A stretch of 64,000 bases of DNA from Clostridiales bacterium PH28_bin88 (GTDB lineage Bacteria > Bacillota > PH28-bin88): contig LAKY01000029.1 in assembly GCA_000987045.1 (NCBI GenBank), positions 1-64,000 of the forward strand. Reading direction: 5' to 3'. The notes beneath the pieces were generated by a model. It searched no databases. It was given only the letters and a program-made list of their open reading frames with translations, and was not told the DNA's origin. The position numbers and the translations under genes were made by a program. Shown one piece after another: positions 35,977-45,530 of this stretch (the stretch's first letter is position 1; each line of letters starts with the position of its first letter).

Positions 35977-37929
35977 ATGATTCCGGTGCAAAAACCCCCT
36001 CAAAATACCTATAAATCGACATAATTCTGAAGGAATATTTTCCATCATAGCGAATCATAAAGATTCAGGAAGAGATACAGAGCAGCAGTAACCAAATCTG
36101 CTTCCAGGGGGTATAGAGCGTGTTCAGGGAGAATAGAACGCATTTACAAACAGCATTATTTAATACCACCACCTTGATGCACCCCAGAACAACGGCTCAG
36201 CTAAAGAAAAGCTGGGCGCCTATCTACTACGAGCACGTGTTTTGCAAGATAGACGAAAAGAAGTTTGCGCCCCTTTATTGCCCGGATAATGGTAGTCCCA
36301 ACAAGCCGGTCAACATCCTCCTTTCCCTGGAATTTATTAAACACCTGTATGACTATACCGACGAGCAACTATTGGAGCAGTATTACTTCAACTACCAGAT
36401 AGCCTATGCTCTGGGGCAACGTAACCTGGGCGAACTATACATTTGTGAAAGGACCCTTTATGACTTCCGCCGCCGGGTTTACGAGTATACCCTTAAGCAT
36501 CCAGAAGAAGAGGACCTGATATTCCAGCAATTTCAAGAACTCCTTGGCCACTTCATTGCCATAACCAAAATCAAAACCGATGAACAGCGCATGGATTCCA
36601 CAGCCATCATGCCCAATATCAAACGAGCCGGAAGGTTAGCGCTGGCCTTTGACGTTTTAAAACAAGGGGTGGCAGCCTGCCCTCAGGAGCTATTACCAGA
36701 AACCCTCAAGAAGGCCTTAGAACCTGCTTTTAAAACCGAGGTTCTTTATCACTCCCGCAGCCAGGACGTCAAAGCCAGGCTTGAAAAAATCCTGGAGCTG
36801 CAAGAGCAACTGGTGGTCATTACCCATTCCATGCCGGGGATCGCTGGCTTGCCCCAAATAAAACTTGTTCAGCGGTTTATTGAAGAGCAGACCACCTATG
36901 ATCCGGAACAAAAGAAGCGGGTAGTCAAAGAAAACAAAGACATTAGCCCGGACTCCTTACAGTCAGCCTATGACCCGGATGCCACCTACCGCAAGAAAGG
37001 TAACAAAGAACAGGTAGGTTACGTATGCAACCTCACCGAAACCTGCAGTGAAGACAATCCCGTCCAGTTGCTCACTGACTACACCATGGAAAAGAACATC
37101 AAAGCCGATGTCGAAATGGCCACAGAGCGCCTACCTGAAATTAAAGAAAGGACAGGTTTAACAGACCTCTATGCCGATGGCGGCTTTTACGGCGAAGATA
37201 CCCACCGGAAGGCCGAAGAAGAACTGGGCGTGAAGATGCACTATACCGATTTAACCGGACGGAAGCCGGCGGCGGACAAAATACCCCTGGCTGACTTTAG
37301 CATTGAAAATCATAAGAAGGTATTAGCCTGCCCGCAAGGGCAGGTTCCCACCCACACCTTTTTTGACGAACCCAACAGAAAAATTACTGCCTGGTTTGAC
37401 CCCCAAATTTGCCGGGAGTGCCCTTGCCGGGAACAATGCCCGGTTAAAATCCAGAAGAAAAAAGCCCTGCTGCAATTTAATCAAAGCGCATTGCTGGCCG
37501 CCGAGACCCGCAAAGATCTGGCCAATGCTGAATGCCGGCGTCAAAATATCAGCAAACGGGCAGCCATCGAAGGTACTATCTCGGCGGTGAAACGCGGTCG
37601 CGGCGCTTCCAAACTGGCTGTACGTGGTGGGCTCAAATGCGCCCTGGTAATGGGCCTGAAGTGTATCGCCCAGAATTTCCAGCAACTTAAAAGGTGGTTT
37701 CTTAATCAAGCGAGGGATGCGAAGGGAATATCTGTCAAACCCAAAACACCTACTTTGCAAGGGGTTAGTGTCCCTGTTTGATGGAAAAACCAGGAAAAAG
37801 GAGGTAATAATGCTCCCGCCTGTAGTTTTAAGGAGACCACATCGTCCATAAAATACCATTTTTGCTGTCAAAGAGCTCTTGGGTACTTAGAATAGGTCAT
37901 TTAATTTTGGGTTCTTGCACCGGAATCAT
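35977..37929 (+). mobile_element. IS1182-type insertion sequence with terminal inverted repeats
   Basis: Left end ATGATTCCGGTGCAAAAACCC (35977 onward) and right end, read inward, ATGATTCCGGTGCAAGAACCC (37929 backward) are near-perfect inverted repeats about 1.95 kb apart around one intact transposase. AGAT occurs next to both ends, but a target duplication is not certain. Confidence 0.88.
36120..37781 (+). CDS. IS1182-family transposase
   Basis: A 553-residue DDE transposase. The N-terminal DUF772-like region (NIL..LEFIKHLYDYTDEQLLEQ), the central ADGGFYGEDTHRKAEEEL block and the C-terminal cysteine segment (CRECPCREQCP) followed by RAAIEGTISAVKRGRG are typical. The frame is complete, so the element may still move. 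A 56-base relic of the same gene lies at 5747-5802. It sits between the TIR-TGT operon and the Thoeris-like pair. Confidence 0.93.
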   Translation: MFRENRTHLQTALFNTTTLMHPRTTAQLKKSWAPIYYEHVFCKIDEKKFAPLYCPDNGSPNKPVNILLSLEFIKHLYDYTDEQLLEQYYFNYQIAYALGQRNLGELYICERTLYDFRRRVYEYTLKHPEEEDLIFQQFQELLGHFIAITKIKTDEQRMDSTAIMPNIKRAGRLALAFDVLKQGVAACPQELLPETLKKALEPAFKTEVLYHSRSQDVKARLEKILELQEQLVVITHSMPGIAGLPQIKLVQRFIEEQTTYDPEQKKRVVKENKDISPDSLQSAYDPDATYRKKGNKEQVGYVCNLTETCSEDNPVQLLTDYTMEKNIKADVEMATERLPEIKERTGLTDLYADGGFYGEDTHRKAEEELGVKMHYTDLTGRKPAADKIPLADFSIENHKKVLACPQGQVPTHTFFDEPNRKITAWFDPQICRECPCREQCPVKIQKKKALLQFNQSALLAAETRKDLANAECRRQNISKRAAIEGTISAVKRGRGASKLAVRGGLKCALVMGLKCIAQNFQQLKRWFLNQARDAKGISVKPKTPTLQGVSVPV

Positions 37930-37978
37930 AGATAAATTATATGCCTTAATTTTTCCACACAAAGTATAAATTTCCTTC

Positions 37979-38149
37979 ATGAAACGCAAAGAAGTAATTG
38001 GAGAATCTTTTTCATGTATCGCTCCTCTTGTCAACCGGTATTTAAACCTAGATGTTTCTCATGTGACTGACCAGGAACTCCTCGTCAAGGAAGTGCTGAC
38101 AATGACTGGAGAATTCAACGCGGAAAGAACCAGACGATTTCAATATTAA
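37979..38149 (+). CDS. Small ORF next to the IS1182 right end, unknown
   Basis: An open frame of 56 codons beginning MKRKEVIGESFSCIAPLVNR and ending ERTRRFQY. It has a natural-looking composition but no strong ribosome site and no recognised family. It could be a remnant cut by the insertion sequence, whose right repeat ends 50 bases upstream. Confidence 0.3.
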   Translation: MKRKEVIGESFSCIAPLVNRYLNLDVSHVTDQELLVKEVLTMTGEFNAERTRRFQY

Positions 38150-38176
38150 GCTTCTAGGCAGTAAAACATGAACAGT

Positions 38177-38237
38177 TGACCCCGAAGAGTTGGTAAGCCA
38201 AGGCGGAGCATAGCGGGACCGGATAGCCGGATGTTAT
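38177..38237 (+). repeat. ~60-base dispersed repeat, copy 2
   Basis: Contains GACCCCGAAGAGTTGGTAAG and ends GACCGGATAGCCGGATGTT. Direct repeat of 30721-30783. The two copies bracket the TIR/deazaguanine operon and the IS1182 element. Confidence 0.75.
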
Positions 38238-38286
38238 TCGATGTGGCGTCACAAAAAGAGGCATATGGTAGGCCGTACTGGAAAGT

Positions 38287-39234
38287 TTAAATTTTCTTTT
38301 CATCAACCAATCGCCAATAATGATATCCTAAAGCAGTAAGACGACATGACTTAGAATTCATTGCTGCAAAATACATATGCTCTTCATCAACAGGCTTAAC
38401 CAAACCGACAGACTCAAATTTCTGAAGGTCTTTAAAAATACGTACATTATCTTCATTTGGGCTATCAGACGTGAACTCAAATGAGGGGTCTAGCTTAAAT
38501 TGCTCTTCAGGGCTAGAAAAATAATCCTTGATTTTTCGCAGTGTTTCCAGGGCCACGGGCGGATTAATTTTTCTCAAGGGGGTGAACCGGGATACATTTG
38601 TTTTAAAAATTGGCCTTTGCTCCCAGGCACCCAGAGCAGAGTCAACATACGAATATAAATTGCCAGGAGTAATAAAACCTCTGAGGTCAGCAGCACCACC
38701 GCGTAATGCATCAACTAATAAAGCAGTGAAAACGCCAGAACCACCTTTTTCTAGAGCATATTCTGAAGCTCGACTTGCTGTTAAAACAGTTAACCCATCC
38801 CCAAGAAATGCGGCAGAGGAACCTGTAAGAGCAGGACTTGCAAAGGCACCTGAGTGGCAACAGTCAAGGATAATAATTTTATCCCTGGCCTTTGAGTTGT
38901 TAGCAACAGTAAGAATTTCATCCATTGAAAGCCCTTCATCGTATCTTTTAGAATCCGCAGTGACAATATAGCCACCAGTTGGTTTTATGAGCCCATGCCC
39001 GGAAAAGTAAAAAAGAGCTACTTCAGCATCGCCTTCAAAGAGACTTTCAATTAATTCCCGAAGAGATGCTCTAGTAATTTTATGCGGTGGATCTGTCAAA
39101 AGTTTCACAGAAAAATTTGGGGAACCATCTCCATTTACTTCAAAAACGCTAGCCACTTCAATTGCATCATTTACACACCCGTATAATGGGGCAAAAGGGT
39201 AATCGTTCACACCTACTATTAAAGCTTTTCTCAT
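38287..39234 (-). CDS. Caspase-like cysteine protease (type IV Thoeris-like effector)
   Basis: A 315-residue protein with a C14 caspase/metacaspase fold at residues ~1-200. It opens RKALIVGVNDYPFAPLYGC; the catalytic His is His80 (FYFSGHGLI) and the Cys is in ILDCCHSGAF (Cys126, or Cys125). Residues ~215-315 form a separate domain with a winged-helix-like end. The ATG at 39234 is preceded by GAGGTG, favoured over a GTG nine bases upstream. The TIR gene lies directly upstream in the same operon. TIR plus caspase-like protease is the make-up of type IV Thoeris, where a TIR-made nucleotide activates the protease. Membership is inferred from gene content. Confidence 0.82.
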   Translation of the reverse strand: MRKALIVGVNDYPFAPLYGCVNDAIEVASVFEVNGDGSPNFSVKLLTDPPHKITRASLRELIESLFEGDAEVALFYFSGHGLIKPTGGYIVTADSKRYDEGLSMDEILTVANNSKARDKIIILDCCHSGAFASPALTGSSAAFLGDGLTVLTASRASEYALEKGGSGVFTALLVDALRGGAADLRGFITPGNLYSYVDSALGAWEQRPIFKTNVSRFTPLRKINPPVALETLRKIKDYFSSPEEQFKLDPSFEFTSDSPNEDNVRIFKDLQKFESVGLVKPVDEEHMYFAAMNSKSCRLTALGYHYWRLVDEKKI

Positions 39235-39246
39235 AACTTTCACCTC

Positions 39247-39663
39247 TTACTTGGCAAGCTCTTTAATAGCACTTATTATCGAGCTAGATTGCCATTTGAC
39301 AATCTTGTCAGCATTGTCCTTAACCACCGTTGAAGTCCGCTCTGAACCCCAAGGTTCTATAGCTATGATAGGCTTAACAGTCGCAAAACCATTTTTTGCA
39401 ATATCTATTTCCTTGTTAATCCACTTACTGTATGTAGAATAGACCCCAGCCAGAATAAGAATTACATGGCATGGCTGAATTTGCTTTTTAATGGCTTCAT
39501 AAAGTTCCTTGTCATTTTTTGCATTATGAACAGGATCGTCCTTAGGAACGGAATAGTTTTTGTAGCTAAAATTTGAGTCTTTGTTTAACAGGCCAATTAA
39601 ACCATCATAAGCGCCACTATAACTCCAGGAATGGCTAATGAAAAGATTATACTGATTATTCAT
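39247..39663 (-). CDS. ThsB-like TIR-domain protein
   Basis: A 138-residue single TIR domain of the DUF1863 type: YNLFISHSWSYSGAYDGLIG near the start, YSVPKDDPVH at 37-46, and TYSKWINKEIDIA with candidate catalytic Glu85. The start ATG at 39663 has AGGAGGTG upstream; a longer in-frame start at 39696 lacks one. In Thoeris, ThsB makes an NAD-derived signal on phage recognition. The partner caspase-like gene begins 12 bases after its stop. It is separate from the TIR genes at 32.4-35.6 kb and not closely similar to them. Confidence 0.85.
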   Translation of the reverse strand: MNNQYNLFISHSWSYSGAYDGLIGLLNKDSNFSYKNYSVPKDDPVHNAKNDKELYEAIKKQIQPCHVILILAGVYSTYSKWINKEIDIAKNGFATVKPIIAIEPWGSERTSTVVKDNADKIVKWQSSSIISAIKELAK

Positions 39664-39774
39664 TAAACAGCACCTCCTATTTTTATTTTCTTTCATTTTA
39701 CACCAGCCCCCATATTATTACAAGGAAATGTTTGGGTGTGTAACCAGCCACTGAGCAAATGGGAAGACCTAACA

Positions 39775-40096
39775 ATTGGAAGCATGTCTTTGCCGTTCGC
39801 AATTTGAAGCATATTATTGCCGAGAGTTTCAGGCCAAAAAAGTGTAGATTTTTCAATGGGTGTTCTCTTGTTGAAGTATATCTTTGCCGAAAGTCGTAAA
39901 AATTTAGTACATATTTTGGTAATTCATGAGCATGTCTTTATTTTTTTGGAACCATAAGTTTGCCGAGAGTCGTAAATTTGAAGCATATCTTTGCCGAGAG
40001 TCAGGATTCCGAACACAGAAAACCTAAATTGGAAGTATATCTTTGCCGAGCAAAAAAGGAAGCATATCCTTGCCGTTGCGGCAAAAATATGCTTCC
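39775..40096. repeat. Interspersed GAAGCATATCTTTGCCG repeat, locus C, with hairpin
   Basis: The largest of three loci: at least seven degenerate units (near 39778, 39807, 39873, 39950, 39980, 40030, 40058). The last unit plus an inverted copy form a 39-base hairpin at 40058-40096 identical to 5650-5688. The locus ends about 40 bases before the 3' end of the tRNA-Ser gene. Confidence 0.8.
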
Positions 40097-40136
40097 AGTC
40101 ACACACCACAAAATATTACCAACAATCATTTCATTA

Positions 40137-40226
40137 TGGCGGAGGGGGTGGGATTCGAACCCACGGTGCCGGTAAGGCATCACTGGTTTTCAAGACCAGC
40201 TCCATAAACCGCTCGGACACCCCTCC
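40137..40226 (-). tRNA. tRNA-Ser (anticodon UGA)
   Basis: On the minus strand, GGAGGGG pairs with CCCCTCC as the acceptor stem, followed by discriminator G and an encoded CCA. The anticodon arm TGGTCTTGAAAACCA presents TGA, the long variable arm is of serine type, and GGTTCGAATCC is the T loop. About 90 bases. The 3' end faces the defence island. Confidence 0.95.
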
Positions 40227-40286
40227 GCAAGTATGCCGTATTTCACTGGCGATAACGAGTATAGCACGGGTAGTTATCCTTGTCAA

Positions 40287-41582
<1,296 letters not shown>

Positions 41583-41772
41583 CTACCTCCCAACTAAAGT
41601 TTTCCCCATTTCAGTCCCCTTGTCGTCGGGTCAGTGGGCGAATTGCAGCTGGGAGGTCCCAGATAAAACGCAACACCCCTAAAATCGAAAATCGGAGGCC
41701 TTGATTAGTAGTAAAGACCCAGCAATTTATGGCTATTTACCGACCTCCGACTTCCGATTTCCGACGACTGAA

Positions 41773-43353
41773 TTACAGGTGGACGTATTTTACGTCCAGC
41801 ACCCCGTCTATCTTGGTGAGTTCTCTGAGGGCGGTCTCCGGCACCGGGCCGTCCATGTTAAGGAACATCACCGCCTTGCCGCCTACTTCCTTGCGGCCTA
41901 CCTGCATCCCGGCGATGTTGATGTTGTGATCACCCATGAGAATGCCTACCGGGCCGATGATGCGCGGTTTGTCAATATGCGGGATCACCAGCATGTGACC
42001 CTCCGGCACCGCGTCGATGGTGTACCCGTCAATCCGGACAATCCTCGGTTGCTGGTTGCGGAAGAGTGTCCCGGCCAGGGATTTTTCGCAGCGCTCGGTT
42101 TTGACGGTGACCGAGATGAGGTTCGCGTAGTCCTCCATTTCCACGGACTTGCTCTCGTAGACCCGGATGCCCCGGCTTCTAGCCACCAGCGGGGCGTTTA
42201 CATAGTTGACCGCCTCCTGCAGGAAGGGCTTGAGCAAACCCTTCAGGAAGGTGTTGGTCAGAGATGTCAGGTCATGCTTGGCAAAATCCCCGTTGTACTT
42301 GATTTCTACCTGCTGGATGTGGCCGGAGACCACCTGGGCCGCGAACTTGCCCAGCTTTTCCACCAGGCCCAAAAACGGCTCCAGGGTCTGGCGCAGTTCC
42401 GGCTTGATGGCGGGAATGTTCACCGCGTTGCGCACCAGCTCTCCGTGCAAAGCAAGTACGATCTCTTCAGCCACGTCGATGGCCACGTTAACCTGCGCTT
42501 CCGCTGTGGAAGCCCCCAGGTGCGGGGTGACGATCACATTGTCCAGGTCAAACAGCGGGCTCTCGGTAGTGGGTTCATGCTCGAAAACGTCTACGGCCGC
42601 CCCCGCCACACGGCCTGATTGGAGGGCTTCGTAGAGCGCTTCCTCGTCCACGATGCCCCCGCGGGCGACGTTGAGGATGCGCACTCCAGGCTTCATTACC
42701 CTAAAGGCGTCGCGGCCGATGAGGTGGTAGGTCTCCTTGGTGAGTGGCAGGTGCGCGGTGATGAAGTCAGCCTCCTGGATCACCTCGCTGAACTCCGCCA
42801 GTTCCACGCCCATCTGCTGGGCACGCTCCTTGGAGACAAAGGGGTCATAGGCCAGCACGCGCATCTCGAACGCCCGTGCCCTTTTGGCCACCTCCCCTCC
42901 AATCTTACCCAGGCCAAGGACGCCCAGCACCTTGTCCCGCAGCTCCACGCCCATGAACTTCTTGCGTTCCCATTTCCCCGCCTTCAAAAGGCCGTTGGCC
43001 TGGGGAACGCTGCGGGCCAATGCCAGCATCAGGGCAATGGTGTGTTCGGTGGCGGCTATTGTATTTCCTTCCGGCGAATTGACCACCACGATACCCCGCT
43101 CGGTGGCTGCCTCCACGTCGATGTTGTCAACGCCCACCCCGGCCCGGCCGATAATCTTCATCTGGCCGGCATACTCGATAATCCGCCTGGTGACCTTGGT
43201 TTCGCTGCGCACCATCAGGGCGTGGTATTCGCCAATAATGTCCACCAACTGGTCTTCCGTCAGCTTGGTACGGACGTCCACCTGGAGGTCACCGCCCTTT
43301 TGCAGCACCTCTATTCCTTTTTCTGAAATCGGGTCGGCAACCAATACTCTCAT
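41773..43353 (-). CDS. serA: D-3-phosphoglycerate dehydrogenase
   Basis: Oxidises 3-phosphoglycerate to 3-phosphohydroxypyruvate with NAD, the first step of serine synthesis. The 526-residue protein has the substrate and NAD domains (GLGKIGGEVAKRARAFEM near 147-164; catalytic His in TPHLGASTAEAQ), the intervening ASB domain (~320-440) and a C-terminal ACT domain (~450-526, DKPRIIGPVGILMGDHNINIAG region) for serine feedback. It starts two bases after the aminotransferase gene ends and belongs to the same T-box-controlled operon. Confidence 0.96.
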   Translation of the reverse strand: MRVLVADPISEKGIEVLQKGGDLQVDVRTKLTEDQLVDIIGEYHALMVRSETKVTRRIIEYAGQMKIIGRAGVGVDNIDVEAATERGIVVVNSPEGNTIAATEHTIALMLALARSVPQANGLLKAGKWERKKFMGVELRDKVLGVLGLGKIGGEVAKRARAFEMRVLAYDPFVSKERAQQMGVELAEFSEVIQEADFITAHLPLTKETYHLIGRDAFRVMKPGVRILNVARGGIVDEEALYEALQSGRVAGAAVDVFEHEPTTESPLFDLDNVIVTPHLGASTAEAQVNVAIDVAEEIVLALHGELVRNAVNIPAIKPELRQTLEPFLGLVEKLGKFAAQVVSGHIQQVEIKYNGDFAKHDLTSLTNTFLKGLLKPFLQEAVNYVNAPLVARSRGIRVYESKSVEMEDYANLISVTVKTERCEKSLAGTLFRNQQPRIVRIDGYTIDAVPEGHMLVIPHIDKPRIIGPVGILMGDHNINIAGMQVGRKEVGGKAVMFLNMDGPVPETALRELTKIDGVLDVKYVHL

Positions 43354-43355
43354 CT

Positions 43356-44513
43356 CTACTCGCTCCTCTCTGCTAATACCTGCTGGACCGCAGCCACCCC
43401 GGCCCCCAGGGTGACCGGAATACCCAGTTCCTTCAGGACCAGTTCCAGGGCGGCAAACGCCGCGAACAGGTCAACGGGTTGGACGTAGCCCAGGTGCCCG
43501 ATCCTGAAAATGTCTTCCTTCAGTTTGCCCTGGCCGCCGGCCAGCACCACACCGTATTTTTCCCGCATCCGCTTATTGATATCGGCAGGCTTGAAACCCG
43601 CCGGAACCTTGATAGCCGTTACCGCTGGCGAGGCCACCGCGTCACCGGCCAGGAGTTCCAGGCCCAGCGACTTGACCCCCGCCCTCACCATATCCCTGTA
43701 CAGGGCATGGCGTGCCAGCATGGCCGGCAGCCCTTCCTCCAGCATCATGCGGAGGGCTTCCCTGAGCCCCACGAACAGGGACACGGCAGGGGTATACGGG
43801 GTCTGCCCGCTCTTCAGGGAGTCCCGGGCCGCCTGCAGGTCAAAGTAGAACTTGCGGTTGGTGTTCTCGGCCGCGACCTCCCATGCCCGGGCGTTCACGC
43901 TAACCATGGCCAGCCCCGGCGGGATCATGAAGGCCTTCTGGGAACCGCTGATCACCACGTCCAGGTTCCACTCGTCCGTCTTCAGTTCCGCCGCCGCGAG
44001 GGCGCTGATGGCATCCACGATGAGGAGGGCCGGGTGATTGCCCCGGGCCTCGCTGATGGCCTTGATATCGTTCAGCACCCCGGTGGAAGTCTCGTTATAC
44101 TGCACCAGCACCGCCTTGATCTGATGCCCGGTATCCTCGGCCAGCCGCCGGGCTACCGCCTGCGGGTCGGCGGCGGTCCCCCAGGGGAAGTCCATGGCTT
44201 CCAGGTCCACGCCATAAATCTTGCACAGCTTCTTGAAGCGCTCGCCAAAGTTACCGATGGAGACCACCAGCGCCTTGTCCCCCGGCGAAAGGAAATTGGC
44301 CACAGCGGCTTCCATGGCGCCGGTGCCGGAGGAAGACAGCACCACCACGTCGGATTTGGTCTGGTATACCTCCTTGAGGCCCACTGTCACCTCCTGGATC
44401 AGGGCTTTGAACTCCGGCCCCCGGTGGTTGATGGCGGGAGCGCCCATAGCTCTTAAGACTTGTGAGGGTACAGGTGTCGGGCCCGGTATCAGCAGTACTT
44501 GTTTTTCCCACAT
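43356..44513 (-). CDS. Class V aminotransferase (serine-pathway / AGT-like)
   Basis: A 385-residue PLP enzyme of the alanine-glyoxylate / serine-glyoxylate aminotransferase type (LLIPGPTPVPSQVLRAMG; PLP lysine in SGSQKAFMIPPGLA). Next to serA in this group of bacteria it probably serves as the phosphohydroxypyruvate aminotransferase. It differs from classic SerC, so glyoxylate or alanine could also be substrates. The ATG at 44513 follows AAAGGAG; a longer frame from 44561 has no such site. A T-box leader lies directly upstream. Confidence 0.88.
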   Translation of the reverse strand: MWEKQVLLIPGPTPVPSQVLRAMGAPAINHRGPEFKALIQEVTVGLKEVYQTKSDVVVLSSSGTGAMEAAVANFLSPGDKALVVSIGNFGERFKKLCKIYGVDLEAMDFPWGTAADPQAVARRLAEDTGHQIKAVLVQYNETSTGVLNDIKAISEARGNHPALLIVDAISALAAAELKTDEWNLDVVISGSQKAFMIPPGLAMVSVNARAWEVAAENTNRKFYFDLQAARDSLKSGQTPYTPAVSLFVGLREALRMMLEEGLPAMLARHALYRDMVRAGVKSLGLELLAGDAVASPAVTAIKVPAGFKPADINKRMREKYGVVLAGGQGKLKEDIFRIGHLGYVQPVDLFAAFAALELVLKELGIPVTLGAGVAAVQQVLAERSE

Positions 44514-44569
44514 GGTTGAATTTCTCCTTTTCACGTTAATTATGTGTAAATAGCGCAACACAGCCGGCG

Positions 44570-44880
44570 CAAGGAAAACAAAAAACCCCCGCCCGATGAT
44601 TCAACTCATCAGGGACGAGAGGTTCTTTCCCGCGGTGCCACCCTTGTTGGCCGGGCTGCAAGATCAGCAGCCAGACCCACTCTCATGCGTAACGGACATG
44701 ACCGTAACGGCTTCTTTCCCCGGCCGGAAGAGTTCTCGCCGCCCACTTCGGGGTGCCTTTCGAACGAACGCCGCCGCCGGTTTGCACCAACCACCGGCTC
44801 TCTAACGACGGGCATTCCTCCTACTTTTCCCCTGCATCGTGTTTTTCCGTCTTTCACAGGCCTATGAATTTTAATTGGAA
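44570..44880 (-). promoter_or_regulatory. T-box leader of the aminotransferase-serA operon
   Basis: On the minus strand the T-box core AGGGTGGCACCGCGGG (about 44646-44630) precedes a terminator TCCCTGATGA/TCATCGGG with a GGGGGTTTTTT tail (to about 44577). Upstream, stem I has AAAAGTAGGAGG opposite GAAAGGCACCCC and the distal element TTGGTGCAAACCGG. Transcription reads through when the cognate tRNA is uncharged. By position against the Bacillus glyQS leader, the specifier is GGC (glycine), which is unexpected for serine genes. Confidence 0.9.
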
Positions 44881-44929
44881 TTATACTATACACTGCGGTG
44901 GAATGCAACGGTAGAATCGTAAATTTTTT

Positions 44930-45502
44930 TTAAGCGCCTGAAACCATCTCCAGGAAGTAGCGATGTACACGCGGGTCTTCAGTAAGTTCCGGGTGGAAGG
45001 CACTGGCCAGGAGGTTCCCCTGGCGCGCCATCACAATCTTACCGTCCGTTTCTGCCATTACCGTTACCCCTGGAGCAACAGACTCGATGTAAGGGGCTCG
45101 GATAAACACCGCCCTGAACGGCTCTTCACCGAACTCTTGGATCTGCAAATCCGCCTCAAAGCTGTCCACCTGGCGCCCGTAAGCGTTGCGTACCGCCCTG
45201 ACATCCATCAGCCCCAAACGGGGTTGGGTGCTGCCGACGATATCTTTGGCCAACAGTATCAGCCCGGCACAGGTGCCGAAAACCGGGACTCCCCGGCGCC
45301 CCATCTCACGTATGGGTTCCATGAGACTCCAGTCTATCAGTAGTTTACCGATGGTGGTGCTTTCCCCACCCGGAATGATCACTCCTGCGAGCCCCTCCAA
45401 GTGTTCGGGTTTGCGAATCTCAACCGCATCGGCGCCACACCGGGACAGCATTTTCCGGTGCTCCCGGAAAGCCCCCTGCAGAGCCAGTACACCCACCTTC
45501 AT
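44930..45502 (-). CDS. pdxT: Pyridoxal 5'-phosphate synthase glutaminase subunit
   Basis: A 190-residue class I glutamine amidotransferase that supplies ammonia to PdxS for PLP synthesis. The oxyanion motif PGGESTTIGKLL, nucleophile Cys in FGTCAGLILLA and His-Glu in SAFHPELTED are all present. It follows pdxS after 28 bases, with GGGAGG ahead of its ATG. PLP made by this pair would serve the neighbouring aminotransferase among others. Confidence 0.96.
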   Translation of the reverse strand: MKVGVLALQGAFREHRKMLSRCGADAVEIRKPEHLEGLAGVIIPGGESTTIGKLLIDWSLMEPIREMGRRGVPVFGTCAGLILLAKDIVGSTQPRLGLMDVRAVRNAYGRQVDSFEADLQIQEFGEEPFRAVFIRAPYIESVAPGVTVMAETDGKIVMARQGNLLASAFHPELTEDPRVHRYFLEMVSGA

Positions 45503-45530
45503 TTTAAGTCCTCCCTGCCTATCCCTTCTA

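Noticed and set aside
41583-41760. Possible T-box leader for serS
   Set aside because: No T-box core on the minus strand; the only T-box in the area precedes the aminotransferase gene.
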